From NCBI GenBank assembly GCA_903887485.1, contig CAISPV010000106.1, positions 1 through 49,034 of the forward strand: DNA of 49,034 nt. The letters run 5' to 3'. The notes beneath the pieces were generated by a model that saw only the letters and a program-made list of their open reading frames with translations, was not told the DNA's origin and ran no database searches. Positions 34,009 through 45,120 of this stretch are shown one piece after another (position 1 is the stretch's first letter; each line of letters opens with the position of its first letter). The stretch comes from an uncultured Desulfobulbaceae bacterium. Its GTDB lineage: Bacteria > Desulfobacterota > Desulfobulbia > Desulfobulbales > Desulfocapsaceae. Made by a program: the position numbers and the translations under genes.

Positions 34009-37000
34009 TCATGCCGTTTCTACCGCTGAGTCATCACTTGGCAGCGTGATTGTAAACAGAGTTCCTTTGCCTGGCTCACTTTGCACTTCAACGCTGCCGC
34101 CGTTGGCCTGGGTCAGGTTCTGCACCACCACCAGACCCAGCCCGATACCGCGCGCCTTGGTGGTGAACAGCGGTTGAAACAGGTGGTTCTGCTGCTCAGG
34201 CGTCATGCCGACACCGCTGTCCTGAACGCTGACGGTAACCGTACCCTCTTGCCTGTTTTCAATCACACTGATTGTCAACGTCCCACCATCCGGCATGGCT
34301 TCCACGGCGTTGCTGATGAGGTTGCGAAACACCTGCTGGATTTGCATGACATCCACCCACAAAGGCGGAAGCGTTGCCGGAATATCCAGTTCAACGGTGA
34401 TGGATGAAGGAACAGTAAGTTTACGCAAGGTATTGTCTATCAGCTCTCTTATGTTCACCTCTTCCGGCTGCGGTGGCTTGCTGCGCACGGCATCCAGCAG
34501 GTCGGAGACGATGCGCTCCGCATCTGCGATCTCGTTCTTGATGATTTCCAGATATTCCCTGGTGGTTTCGTCCGCATCCGTCAACACAGTTTGCAGGAAG
34601 TACACCGCATTGTTCATCACCCCCAGCGGATTACGCAATTCGTGACCCACGCTGCCGGCCACCTGGCCCAGCACTGCCAATTTTTCCTTACGCACCAGTT
34701 CTTCCTGCGCATCAAGCAACTGTTTTGTTCTTTCCTGAACCTTCAGTTCAAGTTCATCATTCAATTTGCGAACTTCTTCTGCGGCCCGCTGACGCTCAGT
34801 TATGTCAAAAATGACACCCACCAACCCGCCGAGCGAACCATCCTTCTTATTGAAAGGAGCTTTATTGAATAACACCTCATGTTTCGTTCCGTCAGCGTAC
34901 ATCACGGAAGATTCATATCGCTGCACCCTCTGCTCTGCAAAGAGGGCAAGATCCATCTTATGGTATGCCTCAGCGAGCTCTTTTGGCGCCATATCGTAAA
35001 CAGACTTGCCGACAATCTGTTCTTTTTCCCTACCGATATACTCTTGAAATGCCTTATTACAGCCGATATACAATCCAGTGGTATCCTTATAAAAAACGGG
35101 GGTTGGTATCGCATCGATCAGCACCTGCAATAAATGAAATTGTTCCTGCAGCGCCTTCTCCGACAAATTCCGCTCGGTGATGTCCTGCCATATTCCCACC
35201 ATATAACTTGGCGTGCCGTCCTCAGACCGTATCAACCTCTGGGAATCTTGTACCCACCGGTAGCTTCCGTCAGCGGCCAGCCAACGGTATTCGTACGTGT
35301 TCATTCCTTTTTCAAACAGAATGGTTAGCTCGGAGTCAAGCCTTGATGCATCGTCGGGGTGAAGATGTGTGAACCATAATTTGCTATCTTCAATGAAGTC
35401 CCTGGATTCATAACCGGTGACAGTGACCACATTATGAGACATATACGTCACCGCAAAGTCACCGTCCGCCCGGCAGCGGTAAACAGCGATCGGTAACAAA
35501 TCCAGCAGGATCGACAATTGTTCGTTGGCGGCCTGGAGTTCCTGCTCTGCCGCCTTTCGCTCCGCCAGTTCCTTCCCCAACAGCAAGCTCGCTTCTACAA
35601 GGGCTTGTGCCGTCTGCTTGCGCTCGGTGATGTCGCGGTCGATGCCCCGATACCCGACAAATTCCCCATTCGGGTCGAAAAACGGAACCCCGCTCGTCTC
35701 CAGAACTACCAGCCGACCATCCTTATGAATATTGGTATTCTCCAGAGCGACTAAGGGCGCGCGTTTCACGATGGCCTCGCCGAAGATTTTACCGACGGCT
35801 TGCACTTCATCCGGCGGTATGAAGTCAAACGGCGACTTGCCCAACACCTCTTCCGGTTTGTACCCCAGCAGGGCTTCAACCTTGGGGCTGATATAGGTAT
35901 AGCGACCGTTCCGGTCCACTTCCCAGATCCAGTCGCTCGTCGACTCGACCAGGGCGCGGAACTTCTCCTCGCTCTCTTGCAGCTTTTGCTGGTGCAGCAA
36001 CACAACATTATGACTTACCGCCAGCCTCCGGTACATGAGCAGAACACTCACCGCCAAGGACAAAATCACCCCGCCGGCAAGCAAGGCCCCCATCGTTTGC
36101 CAGCGATAGAGCGTCCAGACGTCTTGTAGGGTAAATGAGGGCGCAACATCGAAAGGCGGCAGACGCAGTTCCCGCAACATGTCTTCCACCGGGCTGTAGT
36201 CGGCAGGCACGACAAAACCGTGTATGCCCATCGCCCGCGTGGCGGCTTTGTTCTCGTCCAGCTCGAAAAGTACGGCGACGACTCGCCTGGCAAGATTTTC
36301 GTCGATATTGGGCATGGCGGCAAACGGCCACTCCGGATACAGCCGGGTGGAAATTTGCAAGGGAAAACCGGGGAGAACCTGAGAATTGAGAATCTTGAGC
36401 TGTTTGATATCCAGCTTGCCTTCCCGCACCATGCCTTCCAATACGCCGCTGCGCACGAAACCGACATCGGCACGACCGGCCAGCACGGCCTCAACGACCT
36501 GGTCATGGGGATTCCCGGTGGTAATCAGTTTGACATCCTGCGGCAGACGAATCCCCACTCGGCTGAGTTCATAGGCCTGCACCTGATAGGCCCCTTGGGA
36601 TTCGGTGGCGACGGCGGCGACGGTTTTGCCCTTGATGTCACTCAGCGTGTTGATATCGGCCTGTCCCGCCCGACAGAAAATGACACCGCCAAAAACAGTA
36701 AGGGACCGGCCAGTTTCATCGGAAGCCAGTGTGGCAAGTGGCGAAGACAATCCATTACGGTTTCTCAGCAGCACGTAATGTCCGCCATTGGTCAGGACAA
36801 AATCCAGCTGGCGGGCAGCAACGGCCTGATCCAACTCGGGATGGCTGAGAGCTATCACCACGAAATCGCGCTCCGGCATGGCCTGTTTGAGTACAACTGT
36901 CAAAGGTTGCCATTGCGCCTGTGCTTGCGTTTTGGAGGGGAATGCAAGTACGCCGAGTTTTATCGGCTCCGCGCCGCCGTAGGCCGGGAGGGGTGATTGG

Positions 37001-37071
37001 GCGGCGCTGAACAAGCAAGCAATCAGCATCAGCACGCGAATGAATGGCTTCCTCTGCATAAATCTCTCCAT
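34009..37071 (-). CDS. Hybrid sensor: PhnD-like binding domain, TM, three PAS, histidine kinase
   Basis: 1020 residues. Signal peptide about 1-32; a PhnD/phosphonate-binding-like periplasmic domain (about 35-315: KLGVLAFPSKTQAQAQWQPL, TNGGHYVLL, VEAVLAGRADVGFVRSG); TM about 330-350; three PAS domains each closing with a DITERK-type linker (about 370-500, 530-650, 665-790); coiled coil; kinase core (VGHELRNPLGVMNN, NLISNAVEAMPDGG, DSGVGM, FTTKARGIGLGL). The fused binding domain implies that an anion or small metabolite is read directly. It follows the separate substrate-binding protein gene by only 8 bases, so the two form one unit. Confidence 0.93.
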   Translation of the reverse strand: MERFMQRKPFIRVLMLIACLFSAAQSPLPAYGGAEPIKLGVLAFPSKTQAQAQWQPLTVVLKQAMPERDFVVIALSHPELDQAVAARQLDFVLTNGGHYVLLRNRNGLSSPLATLASDETGRSLTVFGGVIFCRAGQADINTLSDIKGKTVAAVATESQGAYQVQAYELSRVGIRLPQDVKLITTGNPHDQVVEAVLAGRADVGFVRSGVLEGMVREGKLDIKQLKILNSQVLPGFPLQISTRLYPEWPFAAMPNIDENLARRVVAVLFELDENKAATRAMGIHGFVVPADYSPVEDMLRELRLPPFDVAPSFTLQDVWTLYRWQTMGALLAGGVILSLAVSVLLMYRRLAVSHNVVLLHQQKLQESEEKFRALVESTSDWIWEVDRNGRYTYISPKVEALLGYKPEEVLGKSPFDFIPPDEVQAVGKIFGEAIVKRAPLVALENTNIHKDGRLVVLETSGVPFFDPNGEFVGYRGIDRDITERKQTAQALVEASLLLGKELAERKAAEQELQAANEQLSILLDLLPIAVYRCRADGDFAVTYMSHNVVTVTGYESRDFIEDSKLWFTHLHPDDASRLDSELTILFEKGMNTYEYRWLAADGSYRWVQDSQRLIRSEDGTPSYMVGIWQDITERNLSEKALQEQFHLLQVLIDAIPTPVFYKDTTGLYIGCNKAFQEYIGREKEQIVGKSVYDMAPKELAEAYHKMDLALFAEQRVQRYESSVMYADGTKHEVLFNKAPFNKKDGSLGGLVGVIFDITERQRAAEEVRKLNDELELKVQERTKQLLDAQEELVRKEKLAVLGQVAGSVGHELRNPLGVMNNAVYFLQTVLTDADETTREYLEIIKNEIADAERIVSDLLDAVRSKPPQPEEVNIRELIDNTLRKLTVPSSITVELDIPATLPPLWVDVMQIQQVFRNLISNAVEAMPDGGTLTISVIENRQEGTVTVSVQDSGVGMTPEQQNHLFQPLFTTKARGIGLGLVVVQNLTQANGGSVEVQSEPGKGTLFTITLPSDDSAVETA

Positions 37072-37079
37072 GACCAGTT

Positions 37080-38054
37080 TTACTGAAAATCAGTGGGCAG
37101 AAAATCAGCGCGTATCAGTGTGGTGAGTGGGTCATCCTGCTTGAGCAATCCGCTCTTGACCATGACGGCGGACAGCTTGCGGGCACTGGTGAGCAATTCG
37201 GGCGCAGTTCCAGCGAGCAGGCGGTAATTATAAGCGGCGTCAGGTAACATCAAGCCTTTAAAGGCAGAAAGGAAATCCGCCGCCGGCAGACCAAGATGGG
37301 GAGCCATGCGGTAGGCTGCATCCTGCGGGTTTCGGTTCAGATGCTTGAGGGCGCGAAAATGAGCACCGAGCAGGTGGCGAATCGCGCGGGCGTGGCTCCG
37401 GTCGAGTCTATCACTGCGTATCGCCAGGACATCAACGATGGTGCTGGGAATACGCCGGCTATCGAACAGGTTGAGCGCACCTTGCGCCAGCAATTGAGTG
37501 GCCACCGGTTCATAGGTGATAACGGCATCCACCTGATCGCGCGACCAAGCCTCGCGTTGCTGATCAACGGGGAGCGTGACCAGGGTGACATCTTCTTTCG
37601 TCAGATTCGCCGCCCGCAAGGCTTCAACCAACATCAATTCACATACGGAGACTGGCTCAAAGCCAATGCATCGGCCTTTGAGGTCAGCGAGGGTCTTGAT
37701 GCCGGGACGCGCCACCAGCATATCGGCACCGGCCGAGATATCAAAAATCATCACCACCGAAAGTAGCAGACCGCTGGCGCGCGCTTGCAAAACTTCATCC
37801 AGGGTCATCGCTGCCCCATCAACATTGCCCTCGGCTAACGCTTTCACGGAATCCGCGGCTGATGTCGTCTCAACCAGGCGCACCCATTGTGTATCCAGCC
37901 ACCCTTCGCTACGCGCAAGAAACACCAGTTCGTATCCTGGCAAAACGCGTGTAGCAATGGAAATGGGCTTGTCAGCCCACCATGCACAAGCGGGCAATAT
38001 CGCGGCAAGAGTCACGTATCCAAAAAAGATGATAAATTGCCGTCGAGAAGCCAT
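37080..38054 (-). CDS. Orphan solute-binding lipoprotein (NMT1/SsuA-like)
   Basis: 324 residues from the ATG at 38054, which has AAGGAG seven bases upstream; the 43 codons further upstream overlap the preceding gene. The N terminus (ASRRQFIIFFGYVTLAAILPAC) is a lipoprotein-like signal with a probable lipobox ending at Cys23. The rest resembles the NMT1/ABC sulfonate-nitrate binding family: PGYELVFLARSEGWL, GNVDGAAMTLDEVLQA, VDAVITYEPVATQLLAQGA. There is no permease or ATPase gene in the window, so it probably delivers its ligand to the PhnD-kinase rather than to a transporter. Ligand unknown. Confidence 0.85.
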   Translation of the reverse strand: MASRRQFIIFFGYVTLAAILPACAWWADKPISIATRVLPGYELVFLARSEGWLDTQWVRLVETTSAADSVKALAEGNVDGAAMTLDEVLQARASGLLLSVVMIFDISAGADMLVARPGIKTLADLKGRCIGFEPVSVCELMLVEALRAANLTKEDVTLVTLPVDQQREAWSRDQVDAVITYEPVATQLLAQGALNLFDSRRIPSTIVDVLAIRSDRLDRSHARAIRHLLGAHFRALKHLNRNPQDAAYRMAPHLGLPAADFLSAFKGLMLPDAAYNYRLLAGTAPELLTSARKLSAVMVKSGLLKQDDPLTTLIRADFLPTDFQ

Positions 38055-38070
38055 TTTCTCACTCCTTTTC

Positions 38071-38259
38071 TCAGATTGCTCCGGTTCGCTCAGAATCCGC
38101 CGAAACAAAATAGCCCAACGCTTGCTCACGCCCTGGCGTCGTAGCGCACCCATACAGCGCGCCCGAGAGCAGTGTGCAAGCAAATAGCCAACGCAGTTTC
38201 GGCATAAACAAAGTTATGCTCTTCAACATGCTTTGGTGCATTTCTTGAATGGCTGACAT
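38071..38259 (-). CDS. Small putative lipoprotein
   Basis: About 62 residues. A basic start and hydrophobic helix (LRWLFACTLLSGALYGC) end in a lipobox-like LYGC, leaving a mature part of about 25 residues (CATTPGREQALGYFVSAD...). The frame has in-frame ATGs at 38292 and 38259; GGGAG lies 12 bases before the second, so the start is uncertain. It ends 16 bases before the binding-protein start and probably belongs to the same operon. Function unknown. Confidence 0.55.
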   Translation of the reverse strand: MSAIQEMHQSMLKSITLFMPKLRWLFACTLLSGALYGCATTPGREQALGYFVSADSERTGAI

Positions 38260-38292
38260 TGACACAGCACGCTCCCTCGAGATGACATACAT

Positions 38293-38988
38293 TAGGTGAT
38301 AAGTAATCGCTTTATCGGGCGAACCTGCAGGAAAACAAACTTATCATCAGCCCCTATTCCGCACTACAATCAAGCAGAGATTCCACTTAAAAAACGTGAA
38401 ATACTGTTCGAACGAACGGAGCCACTTCTCCATCATAAAAACGAGCATTGATTCATTCAATCACAGTTGAAATATTTTTAACAGGAATTCTGGGAAATAT
38501 GTCCAAAGGGAGCTATTGGCAATCTTAGCAATTTAAGCACAACTGCAAGTTGAGATGTTTCCTGACAGGATTTACTCCGAGCGAGCAGATTGGCAGCCCA
38601 TAGAATGTGGGCCAATAATCAGAGGAAACAGTAGGAATATCACCCTGAGGACAGTTGGATGTAATCAGATATTTAATGTGGCAATCTTAACGTCCGCAAT
38701 CACATGCCCGTGCCGGAAGTAATCCACAGATTTGTCTGAAGGGTTCCTTGAAAAATCCACATTGAATTCACGCACGGAATTGCATAGTTATATTAACAAA
38801 TAAAAAACAGGATATGATTCACTCGGGGTGGGCTGTTTTCCTGAGAAACAATGTCAAACTGGATGCAGTTTTCACGAAAACAATTATTCAAGGTTCCCTT
38901 TATATCACTCACGGGGAATGATATACTGAAATACGATAATAACTTGTTCGGAATTACCCGTTACTAACCGATACCAAAGGAGGATGTA
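38293..38988. other. Long intergenic region upstream of cooS
   Basis: Separates the minus-strand signalling cluster from plus-strand cooS. It holds copy 1 of the 33-bp repeat and several short hairpins (for example TTGG-CCCA / TGGG-CCAA around 38590-38613). No CooA-type TGTCG-N6-CGACA site and no strong sigma-70 promoter are visible. Confidence 0.45.
38700..38732. repeat. 33-bp direct repeat, copy 1
   Basis: The 33 bases starting TCACATGCCCGTGCCGG and ending CACAGATT occur again, identically, at 43608-43640 in the same orientation. The two copies enclose cooS and katG. Confidence 0.9.
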
Positions 38989-40866
38989 ATGGCAACAGCT
39001 AAAAAATCTATTGAAGAGAAATCGATCTGGGATGATGCTCGACAGATGCTGCGCAAGGCGGAACGAGACGGGGTAGAAACTGCCTGGGACCGCTTGGAAA
39101 ACCAGACACCTCACTGCGCCTTTTGCGAAAGCGGTCTTTCCTGCCGAAACTGCACCATGGGACCCTGCCGAATCAGCAAGAAGGCCCCCCTGGGTGTCTG
39201 CGGTGCCGATGCCGATGTGATCGTCGCCCGTAACTTTGGCCGTTTTGTGGCAGGGGGCTCGGCCGGCCATTCCGACCATGGCCGTGACTGTATTGAGGCC
39301 CTGCATGCGGTGGCCCACGGGCTGACCAAGGATTATACCATCAAGGATGAAGCCAAGCTGCTCCGCATTGCCGAAGAGTTGGGGATTGCCACCGAAGGGC
39401 GGCCGATCCTGGAGGTTGCCAAGGACTTGAGCACTGAATTTTATACCAATTACGGCAGTCTGCGCCAGGAGCTTTCTTTTTCGTGCCGGGTTCCGGAAAA
39501 ACGGAAGCAGATATGGCGGAATCTCGGCATCACCCCTCGCGGCGTTGACCGGGAGATTGCCGAGATGATGCACCGCACCCATATGGGTTGTGATAACGAC
39601 GCCGCCAACACCATGCTGCACAGTGCCCGCACCTGTCTGGCCGATGGCTGGGCCGGTTCGATGATCGCCACCGAGATCTCCGATATTCTGTTCGGCACGC
39701 CCAGCCCCAGAAAGTCCAAAGTCAACCTCGGTGTTATCAAAGAGGATCAGGTCAATATCCTGGTGCATGGCCATAATCCCATTGTCTCCGAGAAGATTAT
39801 CGAAGCGATCAACGATCCGGAACTGATCGCCCTGGCCAGGTCAAAAGGCGCTGCCGGCATCAACCTGGCCGGACTTTGCTGCACCGGCAATGAGCTGATG
39901 ATGCGCCAGGGCATTCCCATGGCCGGCAACCACCTGATGACCGAGCTTGCCATCATTACCGGCGCGGTCGAGCTCATCGTCGTTGATTATCAGTGCATCA
40001 TGCCCAGCCTGGTCACTGTCGGCAATTGTTACCACACCAAGATGGTCACCACCGCCGACAAGGCGAAATTCACCGGGGCCGAGCACGTGAAATTCGAGAT
40101 GCATAACGGTGCGGCGCAGGCGCGCAAGGTCGTGCGCATGGCCATTGAGCGTTTCCCGCTGCGCAATAAGGCCCGGGTTGAAATCCCTCAGGGACCGATT
40201 GACCTGATTACCGGTTTTTCCAACGAATCCCTCCTGGCCGCCATGGGCGGCACCCTGACGCCCCTCATCGAGGCGATCAAGGCCGGGAAGGTCCGGGGCG
40301 CGGTGGCCATCGTCGGCTGCAACAATCCCAAGTACCAGCAGGATCACTGCAATGTCAACCTGGCCAAGGAACTGATCAAAAAAGATATCCTGGTGCTGGT
40401 AACCGGCTGTGTAACCACCGCGGCCGGCAAGGCAGGCCTTCTTGTGCCGGAGGCCATTGAGATGGCGGGACCGGGTCTCAAGGAGATCTGTGGTTCTTTA
40501 GGTATTCCGCCGGTCCTGCATATGGGCAGTTGCGTTGATAACGCGCGAATCCTGCAACTTGCAGCACTCCTTGCCAACGAACTTGGTGTGGATATTTCCG
40601 ACCTGCCACTGGCCGGATCATCCCCGGAATGGTATTCGGAGAAGGCCGCAGCCATTGGCACTTACTGTGTCGCTTCTGGAATTTACACCCATCTAGGTCA
40701 TCCTCCCAACATTACCGGCTCCGAGCTGGTGACCAATCTGGCCCTGGAAGGACTCGATAAGCTCCTCGGCGCCTGCTTCGGCATTGAACCGGATCCCTTT
40801 AAGGCTGCTGACCTCATTGATAAGCGAATCAGACAAAAACGCAAGGCCTTAGGGCTTGGTGAATAA
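38989..40866 (+). CDS. cooS: Ni-Fe carbon monoxide dehydrogenase, catalytic subunit
   Basis: 625 residues; oxidises CO to CO2 (or the reverse) at a Ni-Fe-S cluster. B-cluster ligands C52, C55, C60 and C71 are present; the D-cluster cysteines are C43 and C46 (CX2C). C-cluster ligands are all found: the HGH motif at 260-262, C297, C336, C444, C474 and C515, plus the active-site lysine region (YSEKAAAIGTY). The ribosome site AAAGGAGG precedes the ATG. No cooF, cooC or acetyl-CoA synthase gene is adjacent, so electrons must go to a ferredoxin encoded elsewhere, and nickel insertion depends on distant genes. Probably used for CO detoxification or energy. Confidence 0.96.
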   Translation: MATAKKSIEEKSIWDDARQMLRKAERDGVETAWDRLENQTPHCAFCESGLSCRNCTMGPCRISKKAPLGVCGADADVIVARNFGRFVAGGSAGHSDHGRDCIEALHAVAHGLTKDYTIKDEAKLLRIAEELGIATEGRPILEVAKDLSTEFYTNYGSLRQELSFSCRVPEKRKQIWRNLGITPRGVDREIAEMMHRTHMGCDNDAANTMLHSARTCLADGWAGSMIATEISDILFGTPSPRKSKVNLGVIKEDQVNILVHGHNPIVSEKIIEAINDPELIALARSKGAAGINLAGLCCTGNELMMRQGIPMAGNHLMTELAIITGAVELIVVDYQCIMPSLVTVGNCYHTKMVTTADKAKFTGAEHVKFEMHNGAAQARKVVRMAIERFPLRNKARVEIPQGPIDLITGFSNESLLAAMGGTLTPLIEAIKAGKVRGAVAIVGCNNPKYQQDHCNVNLAKELIKKDILVLVTGCVTTAAGKAGLLVPEAIEMAGPGLKEICGSLGIPPVLHMGSCVDNARILQLAALLANELGVDISDLPLAGSSPEWYSEKAAAIGTYCVASGIYTHLGHPPNITGSELVTNLALEGLDKLLGACFGIEPDPFKAADLIDKRIRQKRKALGLGE

Positions 40867-41064
40867 TTCAAATGTCTCGTCAGTAATTGAAATGAGAAAA
40901 GGGGCTAAATTTATTTTTCCTTAAAGATCAAGCGGTAAAAAACGCCGAACCAGGAGCTTGTGAAAATCGAGAATTTCTGGAATTTGAAGCCCTGGAGTCG
41001 ATTGGAAACTTAATCTCAAACACATTCTGAGCACCGATGCACTATATTCATATCAGTACAGTGA

Positions 41065-43269
<2,205 letters not shown>

Positions 43270-43399
43270 TCGTAGTAAAAGCTTTTTTGAGGGCTTCTGA
43301 AGCGTATTCTGAACTGCAAAACAGATGATAGGAAGAACGATTGCAGCCATGAATTGATAGATGTCCTGAACACTCATTGAAGCTATTAGCAACAAATGA

Positions 43400-43440
43400 G
43401 CGCGGTGTTTCAATACAATCTGAAACGCCGCGCTTTCTTT
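43400..43440 (+). terminator. Rho-independent terminator after katG
   Basis: GCGCGGTGTTTC (43400-43411) pairs with GAAACGCCGCGC (43422-43433), one G-U pair, loop ten bases, followed by TTTCTTT. It is 130 bases downstream of the katG stop. Confidence 0.8.
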
Positions 43441-43832
43441 AGAGGCCCTTACAATCCGCTGGTCACAGAATTGGAGTCAGGCGAGACTTACGCAAGCCGC
43501 AACTTAAGTGTCGGGTAACGTAGCGCCGTCACGCGGGCGGTTAAATATCATAGTGTGCCGGCCTTTTTGATCAGGTGTTTCCAGTGTATCTTGTCATCTA
43601 TGCCAACTCACATGCCCGTGCCGGAAGTAATCCACAGATTCTGCTGACGAGCCCCAAAAGAAAAGAAACTGATGAGCAACAGGCAATAAGGACAACTTAA
43701 TAGGCTTATTTTCTCTTGCCACATCTCTTGACGTACGGTACTTTCATGTCCCACGTACCGGGGTAAAGCGACCGGGTGCGGATTCATTCGGCCGCAATCG
43801 GTCGGCATTTTATCACTACAGGAGGGGGAGTA
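43441..43832. other. Intergenic region between katG and the outer-membrane protein gene
   Basis: Contains copy 2 of the 33-bp repeat and the leader of the outer-membrane protein gene. No other gene or promoter was recognised. Confidence 0.45.
43608..43640. repeat. 33-bp direct repeat, copy 2
   Basis: Identical to 38700-38732 and in the same orientation, about 4.9 kb away, downstream of katG. Confidence 0.9.
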
Positions 43833-44522
43833 ATGAAACGGATCGTCAGTACAGTTTTAGCAGGAGTTGTGGTGGTGTCTCTCGGTGGGGTAGCCATGGC
43901 GGAAGAAGGCCATCTAGGGGGGACCGAGATCGCCGTTGGAGTCAAGTCGTGGGTAAACGACTGGAAGCGTGAGGTCCCGGGGGAAGGAAGCACCAAGTCG
44001 GATAACATCATGCTGGTTGGACCGGCGGTTGAGGTGGAGTTCGCGAACCATCTTTTTGCGGAAGCGTCCTACCTGTTCTCTACCTCCAATTATACGTTAG
44101 ACGAAACTGGTGTCGATGCCAACTTCGATCGCAAGGACTTCGATCTGGCGGTCGGATACTCATTCCTCAAGTATTTCGGCGCCTTTGTCGGTTACCGTGA
44201 TTCCGCCTTCGAGAAGAGTAATTCCGATGCCAAGGAGACCTCCTACGGCCCGCTGCTTGGGGTAAAGGCCTCCGTGGCGGTGAACGACGCCTTGTCGGTA
44301 TACGCCAAGGGGACCTACCTGATCACGCGATTGAAGACAGAAGAAGATGGTAACTCGGCTAAAGAAGATGCCCCGGGCTGGATCGCGGAAGTTGGCGTGA
44401 AGTACGCCTTTACCAAGCACATTGGGGCCGACCTCGGCTACAAGTACGAGCGGACCGAAGGCGACAGCGACATCAAAGACACCTTCCAGGGCGTGACGCT
44501 CGGCGTATCCTACACCTTCTAA
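43833..44522 (+). CDS. Outer-membrane beta-barrel protein
   Basis: 229 residues from an ATG preceded by GGAGGGGGAG. A signal peptide ends AMA-EEG. The mature protein alternates polar and hydrophobic residues in about eight to ten amphipathic strands (for example YLFSTSNYTL, KYAFTKHIGADLGYKYE) and ends in a typical C-terminal strand (GVTLGVSYTF) with terminal phenylalanine for BAM recognition. It resembles small OmpW/OmpX-like porins, but the exact family is not certain. It is transcribed alone and followed by a strong terminator. Confidence 0.85.
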   Translation: MKRIVSTVLAGVVVVSLGGVAMAEEGHLGGTEIAVGVKSWVNDWKREVPGEGSTKSDNIMLVGPAVEVEFANHLFAEASYLFSTSNYTLDETGVDANFDRKDFDLAVGYSFLKYFGAFVGYRDSAFEKSNSDAKETSYGPLLGVKASVAVNDALSVYAKGTYLITRLKTEEDGNSAKEDAPGWIAEVGVKYAFTKHIGADLGYKYERTEGDSDIKDTFQGVTLGVSYTF

Positions 44523-44549
44523 TAGATCCTCGTTCAGGCCACGATTACG

Positions 44550-44580
44550 AAAAAAGGCAGCCTTTGGGCTGCCTTTTTTT
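44550..44580 (+). terminator. Rho-independent terminator after the outer-membrane protein gene
   Basis: AAAAAAGGCAGCC (44550-44562) pairs with GGGCTGCCTTTTTTT (44566-44580) through a three-base loop, ending in seven T. It lies 28 bases after the stop codon. Confidence 0.95.
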
Positions 44581-44703
44581 ATCCGTTCCTCGCAGAGTCT
44601 GCGGTCGGACCAGGCTAACCAACCTCCCTGTCGAAACCAGACTATTTTTTAATAAAGTATCCAAGAGTAGGCTGAAAAGGTTGGCAGTAGACACCTCAAC
44701 TTG

Positions 44704-44749
44704 GGATGGATTTACGAAATGTAGAGGTGTCCACTGGCAGTTTACATAA
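44704..44749. repeat. 46-bp repeat, copy 2
   Basis: Differs from 24397-24442 at three positions. The preceding bases contain an imperfect inverted copy of its core, so two element ends may meet here head to head. Confidence 0.85.
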
Positions 44750-44915
44750 ATTTAAATTTACTCTGACCCTAATTATTCTAATTATTCCCCATAATCGTTG
44801 CTTGTTCTTCAGTACTCAACTGTATTAAAGACAATCAAAAAAAGAAGGCCTTCCTCTCGCGTTACATATCAAGAACGTCCCCGTTTAATCCCATAGCAAA
44901 ATATATTCCACTGAC

Positions 44916-44943
44916 TTGACAACGGTTATTCGTTGGGTACAAT
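44916..44943 (+). promoter_or_regulatory. Predicted sigma-70 promoter
   Basis: TTGACA (44916-44921), 16-base spacer, TACAAT (44938-44943): perfect -35 and five of six -10 matches. It faces the hydrolase pseudogene and the CsbD genes beyond. Confidence 0.65.
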
Positions 44944-45120
44944 TATATTTGAAGGTAGCAAGCAACAAGGGAGCGACCGGCACGCTGAAAAAAAATCGCC
45001 GAATTGAGCCTCTAAACCTGCTGCCAGCGTCAGCAGTTGCCCATATTGGACGTCCCCTCTGGAATCGACCCAGAGGGAAGTTTCACGCCTGGAATCCTTT
45101 TTCGAAAAGGAGATTCACTG

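Larger units (their letters stand above)
44581..45120. other. Intergenic region with mobile-element remnant
   Basis: Holds copy 2 of the 46-bp repeat and an inverted copy of its central part just upstream (GGCAGTAGACACCTC around 44683-44697 against GAGGTGTCCACTGGC at 44724-44738). AT-rich sequence follows up to the promoter at 44916. No intact gene is present. Confidence 0.55.

Noticed and set aside
38740-38988. CooA-type operator upstream of cooS
   Set aside because: No TGTCG-N6-CGACA inverted repeat was found; one TGTCA occurrence lacks the second half.
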